Shown: in pieces, positions 1 to 7,543 of the stretch
Layout: the number at the start of each line of letters is the position of its first letter
How positions within the stretch are numbered: the stretch's first letter is position 1
Assembly (NCBI RefSeq): GCF_030348825.1
Contig: NZ_JAUCES010000005.1
Coordinates: 3,534,001-3,598,000 of the forward strand
Length of the DNA stretch: 64,000 nt
Reading direction: 5' to 3'
Origin: Fictibacillus sp. b24
Lineage (GTDB): Bacteria; Bacillota; Bacilli; Bacillales; Fictibacillaceae
The notes under the pieces: generated by a model
Database searches by the model: none
Seen by the model: only the letters and a program-made list of their open reading frames with translations
What the model was told of the DNA's origin: nothing
Translations under genes and position numbers: made by a program

Positions 1-413
1 CCTGGACCTGTAAGGATGTTGTTGATACCCATCAATAGACCTGCAGTGACGATGGCAGGAAGAATCGGGATAAAAATATCTGCAAGAGCTTTGATCGCTC
101 GTTGAAGCGGATTAAGCTTCTTACTCGCTTCGTCTTTAATGTCTTCTTTAGAAGCTCGGCCGGTTCCTGTGATATCGATAAACTCGTTGTACACTTTATC
201 AACCGTACCCTGACCGATTACGACTTGATATTGGCCGTTTGTGAAGAAAGATCCTTTTACTAGATCAATTTCCTCCAACGCTTTCTCGTCCACTTTCCCT
301 TCATCTTTTAGCGCGAGACGCAGGCGAGTAACACAGTGCGTTGCTGCTGATATATTTTCTTTACCGCCAAGAGCTTCGACGATTTGTTCAGCTGATTCGC
401 GAATTTTGCTCAT
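1..413 (-). CDS. treP: Trehalose-specific PTS transporter EIIBC, 5' part only
   Basis: Phosphotransferase permease that imports trehalose and phosphorylates it to trehalose-6-phosphate. Only the first 137 codons lie in the window; the rest runs off the left edge. The visible part is the EIIB domain, with the phosphorylatable cysteine in ATHCVTRLR (Cys27), the KGSFFTNGQYQVVIGQGTV stretch, and the start of the first EIIC membrane segment (IFIPILPAIVTAGLLMG). As I recall it, this N-terminus is very close to B. subtilis TreP. The ATG at 411-413 follows a GGAGGG ribosome site. Two TreR-type palindromes and a cre box upstream fit trehalose induction and glucose repression; a treA-treR continuation would lie outside the window. 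Confidence 0.9.
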   Translation of the reverse strand, partial: MSKIRESAEQIVEALGGKENISAATHCVTRLRLALKDEGKVDEKALEEIDLVKGSFFTNGQYQVVIGQGTVDKVYNEFIDITGTGRASKEDIKDEASKKLNPLQRAIKALADIFIPILPAIVTAGLLMGINNILTGP

Positions 414-426
414 AATGTTCCCTCCT

Positions 427-441
427 AGAAACCGTTTCCAT
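427..441 (-). promoter_or_regulatory. Catabolite-responsive element (cre) in treP leader
   Basis: On the minus strand the site reads ATGGAAACGGTTTCT. This matches the CcpA consensus WTGNAARCGNWWWCA at every position but the last. It lies between the treP promoter and ribosome site, where CcpA binding would act as a roadblock. The match is seen; repression by CcpA is inferred from the known pattern. Confidence 0.75.
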
Positions 442-546
442 ACAACGTGATAAAAAAAGTCTTATACCTCTGTACCCTTATTTATCATTTGATGAAAACT
501 AGTTCTTTAATCAAATGTGTACAAGCGTTTACATAAAACACTTAAC

Positions 547-598
547 TTGTATATACATATCTTGAAATCAATTTAACCTGTATATACAAATAAGTCAA
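547..598 (-). promoter_or_regulatory. treP promoter with two TreR-type operators
   Basis: Minus-strand sigma-A promoter: -35 TTGACT (593-598), 17-bp spacer, -10 TAAATT (570-575). One palindrome, CTGTATATACAA (578-589), fills the spacer. A second, TTGTATATACAT (547-558), lies just downstream of the start point. Both resemble the TreR operator of B. subtilis as I know it. The placement fits repression relieved by trehalose-6-phosphate. Confidence 0.7.
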
Positions 599-672
599 TG
601 GATACGTTTTCACTGGTGCGATTTACCTGTATTGGGTAATCCTCAACTTTTCCTTTTCCCTTTATCTTTTGC

Positions 673-678
673 TATAAT
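673..678 (+). promoter_or_regulatory. Probable -10 box of pdxK
   Basis: TATAAT preceded by TTTTGC, 39 nt upstream of pdxK. No good -35 hexamer is seen at the usual distance, so the promoter call rests on the -10 alone. The rest of 414-716 holds only the divergent treP control region. Confidence 0.45.
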
Positions 679-716
679 CTGTTACAGGTAGAGAAACGAG
701 AATAAAGGAGATTTTA

Positions 717-1532
717 ATGATGGCACCTAATAAAGCACTTACAATTGCAGGTTCGGATACAAGCGGCGGCGCTGGTATTCAAGCCGATTTAAAAACGTTC
801 CAGGAGCTAGGCGTTTACGGGATGACCGCTTTAAATGTCGTGGTCGCTCAAGACCCGCACCGTGAATGGTTTCATGAAGTATTCATGCTTCCACTCGATC
901 TTTTTAAAGCACAATTAGAAACAGTCGTATCCGGAATTGGTGTTGATGCACTTAAAACAGGTATGCTTGCTTCTGTTGAAGTGATCCAAACAACGGCTGA
1001 ATTAATTGAGAAGCATAATCTTCAAAATGTAGTGGTTGATCCGGTTATGGTTTGTAAAGGTGCTGAGCCTCTTCACCCAGAACTTGCGAGCACACTTCAA
1101 AATGTACTCGTTCCTAAAGCAACAGTTGTTACGCCAAACCTTTTTGAAGCAGCACAGCTTGCTGGAATGGCACCAATCACAACGGTTGAACAAATGATGG
1201 AAGCTGCTCAAAAGATTCAAGCAAATGGAGCGAAATATGTAATCGTCAAAGGCGGCGGAAAATTAGACCATGAAAGTGCCGTTGACGTTTTATATGATGG
1301 AGAAGAATTCGAAGTACTAGAATCTGATAGAATTGAAACAACGTGGACGCACGGTGCCGGCTGCACATTCTCAGCAGCCATTACTGCTGAGCTTGCAAAA
1401 GGAAAACCTGCACGCGAGGCGATCCTCACTGCTAAAGACTTCATCACAGAAGCGATCGCAGCAGGTTTTGAATTAAACAAATACGTAGGACCAACTTGGC
1501 ATGGCGCTTACCGCGAGAAATTAAACAAATAA
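717..1532 (+). CDS. pdxK: Pyridoxine/pyridoxal/HMP kinase, ribokinase family
   Basis: ATP-dependent kinase of the ThiD/PdxK branch of the ribokinase superfamily. It phosphorylates pyridoxal/pyridoxine and possibly hydroxymethylpyrimidine, in vitamin B6 salvage. The N-terminal ALTIAGSDTSGGAGIQADLKTF motif, the DPVMVCKG motif near residue 108, and the C-terminal anion-hole motif THGAGCTFSAA near residue 217 are all present. The sequence closely tracks B. subtilis PdxK (YwdB) over its whole 271 residues. The ATG at 717 follows AAAGGAG; a second ATG three bases on is an alternative. It is monocistronic, with its own promoter and terminator, and sits divergent from treP. Confidence 0.88.
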   Translation: MMAPNKALTIAGSDTSGGAGIQADLKTFQELGVYGMTALNVVVAQDPHREWFHEVFMLPLDLFKAQLETVVSGIGVDALKTGMLASVEVIQTTAELIEKHNLQNVVVDPVMVCKGAEPLHPELASTLQNVLVPKATVVTPNLFEAAQLAGMAPITTVEQMMEAAQKIQANGAKYVIVKGGGKLDHESAVDVLYDGEEFEVLESDRIETTWTHGAGCTFSAAITAELAKGKPAREAILTAKDFITEAIAAGFELNKYVGPTWHGAYREKLNK

Positions 1533-1539
1533 TTTATGG

Positions 1540-1573
1540 AGAGACTGATCTTGTTGATTAGTCTCTTTTTTAT
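1540..1573 (+). terminator. Rho-independent terminator of pdxK
   Basis: An 11-bp stem (AGAGACTGATC pairing with GATTAGTCTCT) with a TTGTT loop, followed by a run of T. Confidence 0.85.
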
Positions 1574-1661
1574 TTTTGTAGTAGGAAGATACATACACTA
1601 CAAATTAGAAGCAATAGATGGGTAAGCCTCTAATGGTGTAAAAATTGGTTTTACTTTACTT

Positions 1662-1810
1662 CATTGACAAGTTGATTGGAGCGCAAGGTGCGAGACTCCT
1701 GCGGGACAAGCGGGCAGGTGAGACACTTAGAGTGAAACGTTCGAATGTGGCTCACCGCTTGCCCCGCGGAAAGCGAGCACCTGGAGTGGAAATCAACTAC
1801 TTTCAAACAA
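1662..1810 (+). repeat. Dispersed hairpin-forming repeat, copy A
   Basis: About 149 bp beginning CATTGACAAGTTGATTGGAG and ending in ATCAACTACTTTCAAACAA. The arms pair inward: GTTGATT with AATCAAC, AGGTGC with GCACCT, a GCGGG-CAAGCGG stretch with CCGCTTGCCCCGC, and GGTGAG with CTCACC. The whole element can therefore fold into one long hairpin. Three more copies lie at 31078-31225, 31390-31535 and 40877-41094. It occupies most of the gene-free stretch 1574-1902. A 69-codon open frame inside it is not a gene. Confidence 0.85.
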
Positions 1811-1902
1811 CAGAGAATAAACAAAACATAGGCATATCATACACGTTATTTTGAGTTTTGAATTATAATAAGTACATCTATTCTGCACAGGAGTGTGAAG
1901 GT

Positions 1903-2253
1903 ATGCAGCTCATACAAGCCAATGAAGTCCAGAACACGCTGGATCAGCTTATTGGAAAAGAACTTTATCTACATTTAGAAACAACAAATGGTGCTTATGC
2001 CAATCACAATAACGATAGTGTCCTTACAGTTAACGCATATATCCGAAATGGAAAAGTGACCCCCTTGTCAGGAAAAATCATGGGCAACGGTCCCTTTAGA
2101 GTCGGCTTAAAAATCGAACTGGGATGGATTTATGCAGAAGGATTAACACACTGGGAAATTGATTCTGAAGGAAGGTTGCTGATGGCTGGCCATGATCAAG
2201 AAGGCCGTCTGGCAGTAGCTCTTCAGCTTAGCTCTACCCCATTTGATGTATAA
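1903..2253 (+). CDS. yojF: YojF family protein (DUF1806)
   Basis: A soluble protein of 116 residues, similar to B. subtilis YojF as I recall it. That protein has no settled function but is encoded directly upstream of the bacillithiol deacetylase gene bshB2. The same order is kept here with a 9-nt gap, which predicts cotranscription and a role linked to bacillithiol. The ATG at 1903 is preferred over an upstream TTG at 1858 because an AGGAG sits just before it (1889-1893). No signal peptide or membrane segment is visible. The upstream neighbour is the dispersed repeat A. Confidence 0.75.
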   Translation: MQLIQANEVQNTLDQLIGKELYLHLETTNGAYANHNNDSVLTVNAYIRNGKVTPLSGKIMGNGPFRVGLKIELGWIYAEGLTHWEIDSEGRLLMAGHDQEGRLAVALQLSSTPFDV

Positions 2254-2262
2254 GGAGGTTAC

Positions 2263-2910
2263 ATGATGAACGATCATTTATTAGTGATCTTCCCTCATCC
2301 AGACGATGAAGCTTTCGGGGTGTCGGGAACGATTGCTCAACATACAAAAAAAGGATTACCCGTTACCTACATCTGCTTAACCCTTGGTCAAATGGGAAGA
2401 AACATGGGAAATCCCCCGTTTGCCACACGTGAATCCCTCCCTCTTATTCGTCAAAAAGAACTGGAAGATGCTTGTGCGGCAGTAGGAATTGAAGATCTGC
2501 GGCAGTTCGGATTACGGGATAAGACGGTAGAATTTGAAGATGAAAAGTTCTTAGCGGACCAATTTTTATCCGTTATAGAAGAAGTGAAACCAGCAAGACT
2601 TATCACTTTTTATCCGGGGTACAGTGTTCACCCTGATCACGAAGCTACAGCAAGAGCTGTCGTTCGTGCCGTTAAGAGCATGCCGGAGCTGGAACGTCCT
2701 GAACTTTTATGCGTGGCTTTCGCAAAAAATTCTGAGGCGGAACTAGGTGCTCCACACATCGTAACGGATATCTCTGATGTATTTGAGGAAAAAATGAATT
2801 GCATTAAAGCGCATAGATCACAAACCCAATGGCTCGTTGATAGCGTAGAAAAAGATCCTGCTATGCTAGAATGGGTAAAAAACGAAAGATTTTGGCGTTA
2901 TCCATTATAA
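2263..2910 (+). CDS. bshB2: Bacillithiol biosynthesis deacetylase BshB2
   Basis: LmbE/PIG-L family zinc hydrolase that removes the acetyl group from N-acetylglucosaminyl-malate, the second step in bacillithiol synthesis. The zinc motif PHPDDEAFG sits at residues 11-19 and the second histidine motif, SVHPDHEATARAV, near residue 125. The length (215 aa) fits the family. The ATG follows GGAGG closely after yojF, so the two form an operon. Other genes of the pathway (bshA, bshB1, bshC) are not in the window. BshB1 is the main deacetylase in relatives, so this copy may be auxiliary. Confidence 0.88.
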   Translation: MMNDHLLVIFPHPDDEAFGVSGTIAQHTKKGLPVTYICLTLGQMGRNMGNPPFATRESLPLIRQKELEDACAAVGIEDLRQFGLRDKTVEFEDEKFLADQFLSVIEEVKPARLITFYPGYSVHPDHEATARAVVRAVKSMPELERPELLCVAFAKNSEAELGAPHIVTDISDVFEEKMNCIKAHRSQTQWLVDSVEKDPAMLEWVKNERFWRYPL

Positions 2911-2921
2911 TTTCATCTTAT

Positions 2922-2961
2922 AAGAACTCGATGTCCTCCCAAGGCTTTGAGTTCTTTTTTT
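2922..2961 (+). terminator. Terminator of yojF-bshB2
   Basis: AAGAACTC pairs with GAGTTCTT across a 19-nt loop, followed by TTTTTT. Confidence 0.75.
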
Positions 2962-3112
2962 AGTACAGATACTTGAATTTTCAAAAAATGTACAAATCCA
3001 TGTGGCATTTTTCTCCTATTGTGGTATACTAATTGTAACAAATCGTTCACATTTTAGACGCTATTTCGTCAAAATTGTAAGCGCAAACAATACTTCAAGG
3101 GGTTGATTAGTA

Positions 3113-3388
3113 ATGGATGTTTTTATGGTTTACTTATTCGTAGCGACTGCCACACCGCTATTTTTGTGGAATGATAGTCGTAAGTTAGCCTTATGGCAAA
3201 CGCCGTTCATCGCCCTGTTATGGACTTACGTTGTGTTATTTATGGCTAATGACAGCTTAAGCTTATTCGTTCATAGTTTCTTCATCACAGTCTTCATTGC
3301 AAACGTCGTATTTGCTCATTACGCAGCATACATCGTATGGGGTCGTCCATATCTGGCGAAACGTAAAATGGAAAAAGCTAAATATTAA
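3113..3388 (+). CDS. Small membrane protein, unknown function
   Basis: A 91-residue protein that I do not recognise. Three hydrophobic segments are visible, roughly residues 4-18, 31-47 and 54-75, with a short charged C-terminus (LAKRKMEKAKY), so it is probably an inner-membrane protein with a basic cytosolic tail. An AAGGGG ribosome site lies 8-9 nt before the ATG. A TATACT -10 box (about 3024-3029) with a weak -35 and a downstream hairpin terminator suggest a one-gene transcript between bshB2 and proB. It could be a conserved Bacillus hypothetical; nothing in the sequence points to a function. Confidence 0.6.
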   Translation: MDVFMVYLFVATATPLFLWNDSRKLALWQTPFIALLWTYVVLFMANDSLSLFVHSFFITVFIANVVFAHYAAYIVWGRPYLAKRKMEKAKY

Positions 3389-3402
3389 TTATTAACGTTA
3401 AT

Positions 3403-3426
3403 CCCCTCTTTTTCAGAGGGGTTTTT
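3403..3426 (+). terminator. Terminator of the small membrane protein gene
   Basis: CCCCTCT and AGAGGGG form a 7-bp stem, followed by TTTTT. Confidence 0.8.
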
Positions 3427-3579
3427 GCATTTTATGGAAAAATTATCTCTTGAAATTTCTTCGTATACATGGCTTTGCACCTTTCTGTCACCCTCTCACA
3501 CCCTATGTTATAAATAACCCTCTTTTCTTCCGTTTTCTTCACTTTTTGCCCGTTTTCTACACTATCTCATCAAACCCTG

Positions 3580-3607
3580 TTGTGTTTAAATTTCACCATG
3601 TTATACT
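3580..3607 (+). promoter_or_regulatory. proBA promoter, extended -10
   Basis: -35 TTGTGT (3580-3585), 16-bp spacer, -10 TATACT (3602-3607) preceded by a TG dinucleotide. It leaves a leader of about 65 nt. No T-box motif (AGGGTGGNACCGCG) is present in this leader, although proBA of some Bacillus species are T-box controlled. Confidence 0.65.
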
Positions 3608-3677
3608 CGTTACCGTTGTATTTTTGACCGGAAAACAAATTTAACACTTAACAAAACAGGAGTGATTTTAACTAGAT

Positions 3678-4811
3678 ATGGATTTAAATAATTCAATGAA
3701 TAAACGTATTGTAATTAAAATTGGATCTAGTTCTTTAACTAGCAGACTTGGAGATATCAGCAGACGAAAACTTGAACGACTAGTGGATGAAGTTGTGAAA
3801 TTAAAAGATGATGGTCATGAAGTGTTACTTGTATCATCTGGTGCAGTTGCTGCTGGTTATAGACGATTAGGCTGTCTAAATCGACCAACTTCTTTAGCAG
3901 AAAAACAAGCAGCAGCTTCTATAGGACAAGGTCTTTTAATGGAAGCTTATTCTGAACGATTTGTTTCGCACGGATATACCGCATCACAGATTTTGATTAC
4001 AAGAAGTGATTTTTCCGATCGTGACCGCTATCACAATGCTCGTAACACAATAAATGTACTTTTAGACCGTGGTATCATTCCGATCGTAAACGAAAATGAC
4101 ACTGTTACCGTTGAACGCTTGAAGTTTGGTGACAACGATACGCTTTCAGCAAAAGTTGCAGGTCTTGTTGATGCAGACCAGCTCATTATTCTATCTGATA
4201 TTGACGGTCTGTATACAGAAGACCCTCGAAAAAATCCAGAAGCGAAGTTACTAACGAGAGTGAATGAAATCACACCAGAAATTGAAGAATCAGCAGGTGA
4301 ACCAGGCAGTGAAGTGGGAACTGGCGGTATGCGTTCTAAAATCGATGCTGTAAAGATTGCCATGGCATCGGGTATCTCGTCATTCCTTGGCAATGCTACT
4401 TCAACAGGCATTATTCACGAGGCGGTCGAAGGTAATGCTCGTGGTACTTATTTTGTACCTGATAAAAACGAGTTCAACCTTGATACTAAGCGCCAATGGA
4501 TTGCCTTTCACTCAGGTCCAGAAGGCGAGATTGTTGTCTCAAATAAAGCCAAACAAGGCATTGATGAACTTAAAAGCCTTTACCCTACTGGCATTCGTTA
4601 TGTGAGCGGCCATTTCAAAAAAGGTTCTGTCGTTCGCATTAAGGACTTGGATGGAAATGAAGTTGGTCTTGGCGTTTCCAACTATTCGTCTAAGCAGCTG
4701 ATTAAGATTAAAGGAATTTCAAGCCATGAATTGAACGATGTTGGTCCTGAAGAGGCGATCAACAATAACGATCTAGTCTGCCACACTCGTTTGGCAGTTC
4801 CTATTCATTAA
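3678..4811 (+). CDS. proB: Glutamate 5-kinase
   Basis: First step of proline synthesis: ATP-dependent phosphorylation of glutamate to gamma-glutamyl phosphate. The N-terminal amino-acid kinase domain (about residues 8-260) carries KIGSSSLTS, VSSGAVAAG, NENDTV and the GTGGMRSKIDAVKIA motif. The C-terminal 95 residues form a PUA domain. The ATG at 3678 is the first in frame after a stop, but the AGGAG at 3658-3662 is about 15 nt upstream, farther than usual. An internal ATG at 3696 (MNKRIVIKIG) has no better ribosome site. It is followed after 48 nt by proA, the usual proBA operon. Confidence 0.92.
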   Translation: MDLNNSMNKRIVIKIGSSSLTSRLGDISRRKLERLVDEVVKLKDDGHEVLLVSSGAVAAGYRRLGCLNRPTSLAEKQAAASIGQGLLMEAYSERFVSHGYTASQILITRSDFSDRDRYHNARNTINVLLDRGIIPIVNENDTVTVERLKFGDNDTLSAKVAGLVDADQLIILSDIDGLYTEDPRKNPEAKLLTRVNEITPEIEESAGEPGSEVGTGGMRSKIDAVKIAMASGISSFLGNATSTGIIHEAVEGNARGTYFVPDKNEFNLDTKRQWIAFHSGPEGEIVVSNKAKQGIDELKSLYPTGIRYVSGHFKKGSVVRIKDLDGNEVGLGVSNYSSKQLIKIKGISSHELNDVGPEEAINNNDLVCHTRLAVPIH

Positions 4812-4859
4812 GTTTGAGAAACTAAAATGGAATGATTTAAAAATTCAAGGAGGCGTTGG

Positions 4860-6131
4860 ATGAGTACTTTTAATAGTACAACCAAACAAATTAACGTTAA
4901 GGATCAAGCAAAATTAGCACAGCAAGCTTCTAAAAAGCTAGCGCTGTTAAGTGAAAAAGAAAAGAACGAAGCATTATTAACGATTGCAGATATTTTAGAA
5001 AAAGAATCTGATTTTATCTTAAAAGAAAACAAAAAAGATTTGGATAACGGCGAGGATAAAGGCTTTTCTGAAGCCTTGATGGATCGTTTGCGATTAACCG
5101 AAAAGCGTGTGAAAGAATTTGCAGATGGCTTGCGTGAGGTTGTTGAGCTAAAGGATCCTGTTGGCGAGATTTTATCAGACTGGACACTGGATAACGGACT
5201 AAAAGTTGAACAAGTACGCGTTCCGCTAGGCGTTATCGGAATGATCTACGAGGCTCGTCCGAATGTAACAGTAGACGCAACGGGTTTAGCATTGAAATCA
5301 GGTAATGCGATCGTTCTGAAAGGCGGATCGAACGCGATTCACTCTAATTCCGCAATTGTGTCTGTTATTCATAAGGCATTGTCCGCAACAAAGATTCCTG
5401 AAGCAGCTGTACAATTTATCGCTTCTACCGATCGAGAAGCGGCGGGACAATTGTTTACGATGAAAGAACATATTGACGTGCTGATTCCTCGTGGCGGAGG
5501 TGCGCTCATCAAGACAGTGGTCGAAAATGCAACAGTTCCTGTTCTTGAGACAGGTGTGGGTAACTGTCACGTTTATGTGGATCAGTTTGCAGACGTGGAA
5601 AAGGCGCTGGCAATCATGGAAAACGCTAAAACCGACCGACCAGCAGTTTGTAATGCTGCAGAGACGTTTATTTTCCATGAAGCTTGGCTGGTGAAGAATG
5701 CTGCTAGAGTTCAGGAACTTTTTGAAAAGCACGGTATTGAAATACATGGTGATGAAAAAGCTGCAGAGGTATTGCCGGATGTGGTGCCGGCTAACGAAAA
5801 AGACTGGGCAGAAGAGTATTTAAGCTTAGCAGTTGCTGTTAAAGTGGTAAGTTCTGTTGAAGAGGCTATCTCTCATATCGAGCGTTATGGCACCAAGCAC
5901 TCAGAAGCGATTGTGACTGAGAATGCAGAGAACGCTGTGCATTTCTTAAATCTTGTGGATGCAGCAGCTGTATACCATAATGCCTCGACCCGTTTTACAG
6001 ACGGCTCAGCGCTCGGATTTGGAGCTGAGATCGGAATCTCTACACAGAAACTGCATGCCCGCGGACCGATGGGATTACCAGCATTAACGACGATTAAGTA
6101 TAGAATGACTGGTGATGGACAGGTTAGGTAA
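4860..6131 (+). CDS. proA: Glutamate-5-semialdehyde dehydrogenase
   Basis: NADPH-dependent reductase of the aldehyde dehydrogenase superfamily that turns gamma-glutamyl phosphate into glutamate-5-semialdehyde, the second step of proline synthesis. Visible motifs are GMIYEARPNVT, KGGSNAIHSN, IPRGGGALI and the catalytic cysteine in DRPAVCNAAET near residue 264. At 423 aa it is a normal full-length ProA. AAGGAGG precedes the ATG. It is the second gene of the proBA operon and is closed by a terminator at 6141. The product cyclises and is reduced by ProC, which is not encoded here. Confidence 0.93.
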   Translation: MSTFNSTTKQINVKDQAKLAQQASKKLALLSEKEKNEALLTIADILEKESDFILKENKKDLDNGEDKGFSEALMDRLRLTEKRVKEFADGLREVVELKDPVGEILSDWTLDNGLKVEQVRVPLGVIGMIYEARPNVTVDATGLALKSGNAIVLKGGSNAIHSNSAIVSVIHKALSATKIPEAAVQFIASTDREAAGQLFTMKEHIDVLIPRGGGALIKTVVENATVPVLETGVGNCHVYVDQFADVEKALAIMENAKTDRPAVCNAAETFIFHEAWLVKNAARVQELFEKHGIEIHGDEKAAEVLPDVVPANEKDWAEEYLSLAVAVKVVSSVEEAISHIERYGTKHSEAIVTENAENAVHFLNLVDAAAVYHNASTRFTDGSALGFGAEIGISTQKLHARGPMGLPALTTIKYRMTGDGQVR

Positions 6132-6140
6132 TGAGTTAGT

Positions 6141-6172
6141 AGGCAGTCCCTTTTGGGGCTGTCTTTTTTTGT
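6141..6172 (+). terminator. Terminator of proBA
   Basis: AGGCAGTCCC pairs with GGGGCTGTCT (with wobble pairs) across TTTT, followed by TTTTTTT. Confidence 0.8.
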
Positions 6173-6243
6173 ATATTTTTGTAGAAACGGTGCAGGTAAA
6201 TTAGCTAATGTGGAAGAATTTTTTTATATAAAGGAGGTCGTTT

Positions 6244-7206
6244 ATGTTAATTAAAAATCGTACGAAATCTGTTAGGATTAAAAAGCTCGAGGTTATGCAG
6301 CGTAGAATTATTAGGCATCACCAAAGGTATTTATCGATAGAAGATGAGTTGAGTGGCAGATTAGCCGGACACTTCGGTGAGCAATCGAATGATTATTTTC
6401 TGAAACCTTTCCGGGAATTTTCCGTTGTCCATGATTTAAGGCTGTCAGCGCACGATAGTTATTTTCAAATTGACACCTTGCTCCTCTCCCCTCGTTACCT
6501 CGTGAACCTCGAAGTTAAGTACATTACCGGAACATTAGTTTTTGACCACCTCAACCAGGTCATCCGATTGAAGGATGACGGCACTGAAGAAGCTTTTAAA
6601 AATCCTATCTTTCAAGTGAAACGCCAGCAATCCCATTTGATCGAATGGATGGCGAAGAATCGTATACCTCCCATTCCCGTCCGTTCTCTAGTTGTGATGA
6701 GCAATCCTAGAACCATCATTAAGGCCCCTCCTTCGAATAAAGAAGTCCCTCAATATATTACGCATAGTCCTTATTTGCAGGAAAGAATTAAAGTCATAGA
6801 TAAGATGTATGGAGAGGAAAAGTTAACGAAAAAAGAGGTTGGCAAACTGTCAAAGATGCTCGTTCGACATCATACTCCAGAAAACCCTGACTTACTAAAA
6901 AGGTATCAGATTGAAGAAGAAGATATTATCAAAGGCGTTTATTGTACTGAGTGCTTTTATATGCCTGTGGTGAGGAAGAAGGCTACTTGGCATTGTCCTA
7001 AATGTTCATATAAGTCTAAAGATCTTCACCTAAATACGCTTTCAGATTATGCTCTTTTATATGGTCAAAGCATCACTAATAAGCAATTTTGTGATTTTCT
7101 TTGTCTTTCATCCAGGCATACGGCCAAGAGGCTGCTTGATAATATGAATTTAACTCATACTGGAGGCTATAAAGGAAGAGTTTACACACTGCCATATCCC
7201 ACCTGA
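6244..7206 (+). CDS. NERD domain protein with C-terminal zinc ribbon (copy 1)
   Basis: Contains a nuclease-related domain (NERD), a fold related to PD-(D/E)XK nucleases, in the N-terminal third. Candidate catalytic residues are Glu46, Asp77 (FQID) and Glu90/Lys92 (LEVK). The C-terminus has a zinc ribbon with Cys234, Cys237, Cys251 and Cys254, and ends with a stretch (SDYALLYGQSITNKQF) shared with the paralogue at 17435-18412. An ideal AAAGGAGGT site precedes the ATG. The biological role of such proteins is not established; DNA processing is only suggested by the fold. A 20-bp tandem repeat array begins about 35 nt after its stop codon. Confidence 0.8.
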   Translation: MLIKNRTKSVRIKKLEVMQRRIIRHHQRYLSIEDELSGRLAGHFGEQSNDYFLKPFREFSVVHDLRLSAHDSYFQIDTLLLSPRYLVNLEVKYITGTLVFDHLNQVIRLKDDGTEEAFKNPIFQVKRQQSHLIEWMAKNRIPPIPVRSLVVMSNPRTIIKAPPSNKEVPQYITHSPYLQERIKVIDKMYGEEKLTKKEVGKLSKMLVRHHTPENPDLLKRYQIEEEDIIKGVYCTECFYMPVVRKKATWHCPKCSYKSKDLHLNTLSDYALLYGQSITNKQFCDFLCLSSRHTAKRLLDNMNLTHTGGYKGRVYTLPYPT

Positions 7207-7240
7207 AAATAATATTACGTTCACAAAATTTCCGAAACAC

Positions 7241-7439
7241 ACTTAAATTTCAGGAATCACTCGTAAACCTCTGGAATCGCTCGTAAACCTTAAAAATTGC
7301 TCGTAAACCTCAAGAATCGCTCGTAAACCTCAAGAATCGCTCGTAAACCTCAAGAATCGCTCGTAAACCTCAAGAATCGCTCGTAAACCTCTGGAATCGC
7401 TCGTAAACCTTAAAAATCGCTCGTAAACCCTAATTCTAA
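7241..7439. repeat. 20-bp tandem repeat array 1
   Basis: Nine exact copies of TCGTAAACC(T/C) spaced exactly 20 bp apart (7261, 7281 and so on to 7421), with a degenerate tenth at 7241. The dominant unit is tcgtaaacctcaagaatcgc, present four times in a row. The variable half is CTGGAATCGC then TAAAAAT(T/C)GC on both sides of this core, as if a block had been copied. It lies in the gap between the first NERD gene and qoxD. The unit length is not a multiple of three and nothing suggests translation. Confidence 0.95.
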
Positions 7440-7460
7440 ATCTAACTGACAAAATAATGA

Positions 7461-7488
7461 AGGCTCTCGTGCGACGAGAGCCTCATTT
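7461..7488. terminator. Perfect hairpin between repeat array 1 and the qox operon
   Basis: AGGCTCTCGT pairs with ACGAGAGCCT over a GCG loop. The flanking T tracts are short (CATTTTC on the plus strand, TCATTATTTT on the minus strand), so it could serve as a weak terminator in either direction. Confidence 0.5.
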
Positions 7489-7496
7489 TCAAACAA

Positions 7497-7532
7497 AAAA
7501 ACCTCCTGCCATCAATCCAGCAAGAGGTTTTT
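7497..7532 (-). terminator. Terminator of qoxABCD
   Basis: Read on the minus strand, AAACCTCTTGC pairs with GGCAGGAGGTTT, followed by a T tract, 11 nt after the qoxD stop. Confidence 0.8.
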
Positions 7533-7543
7533 CAAATCATATC

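Noticed and set aside
518-533. Second cre box near treP
   Set aside because: TGTACAAGCGTTTACA has the central CG but at least two mismatches at conserved positions. The site at 427-441 is far better.
1645-1854. 69-codon reading frame
   Set aside because: It lies wholly inside dispersed repeat A, has no ribosome site, and other repeat copies do not keep the frame.
3430-3677. Proline T-box leader before proB
   Set aside because: No AGGGTGGNACCGCG antiterminator motif and no stem-loop terminator; the leader from the promoter found is only about 65 nt.
4031-4411. Minus-strand 126-codon frame inside proB
   Set aside because: Antisense shadow of a well-supported gene, without ribosome site or recognisable product. 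Similar antisense frames across the window were rejected for the same reason.
7241-7439. CRISPR array
   Set aside because: Units are only 20 bp with no separate 25-40-bp unique spacers, and no cas genes are near. It is a simple phased tandem array.
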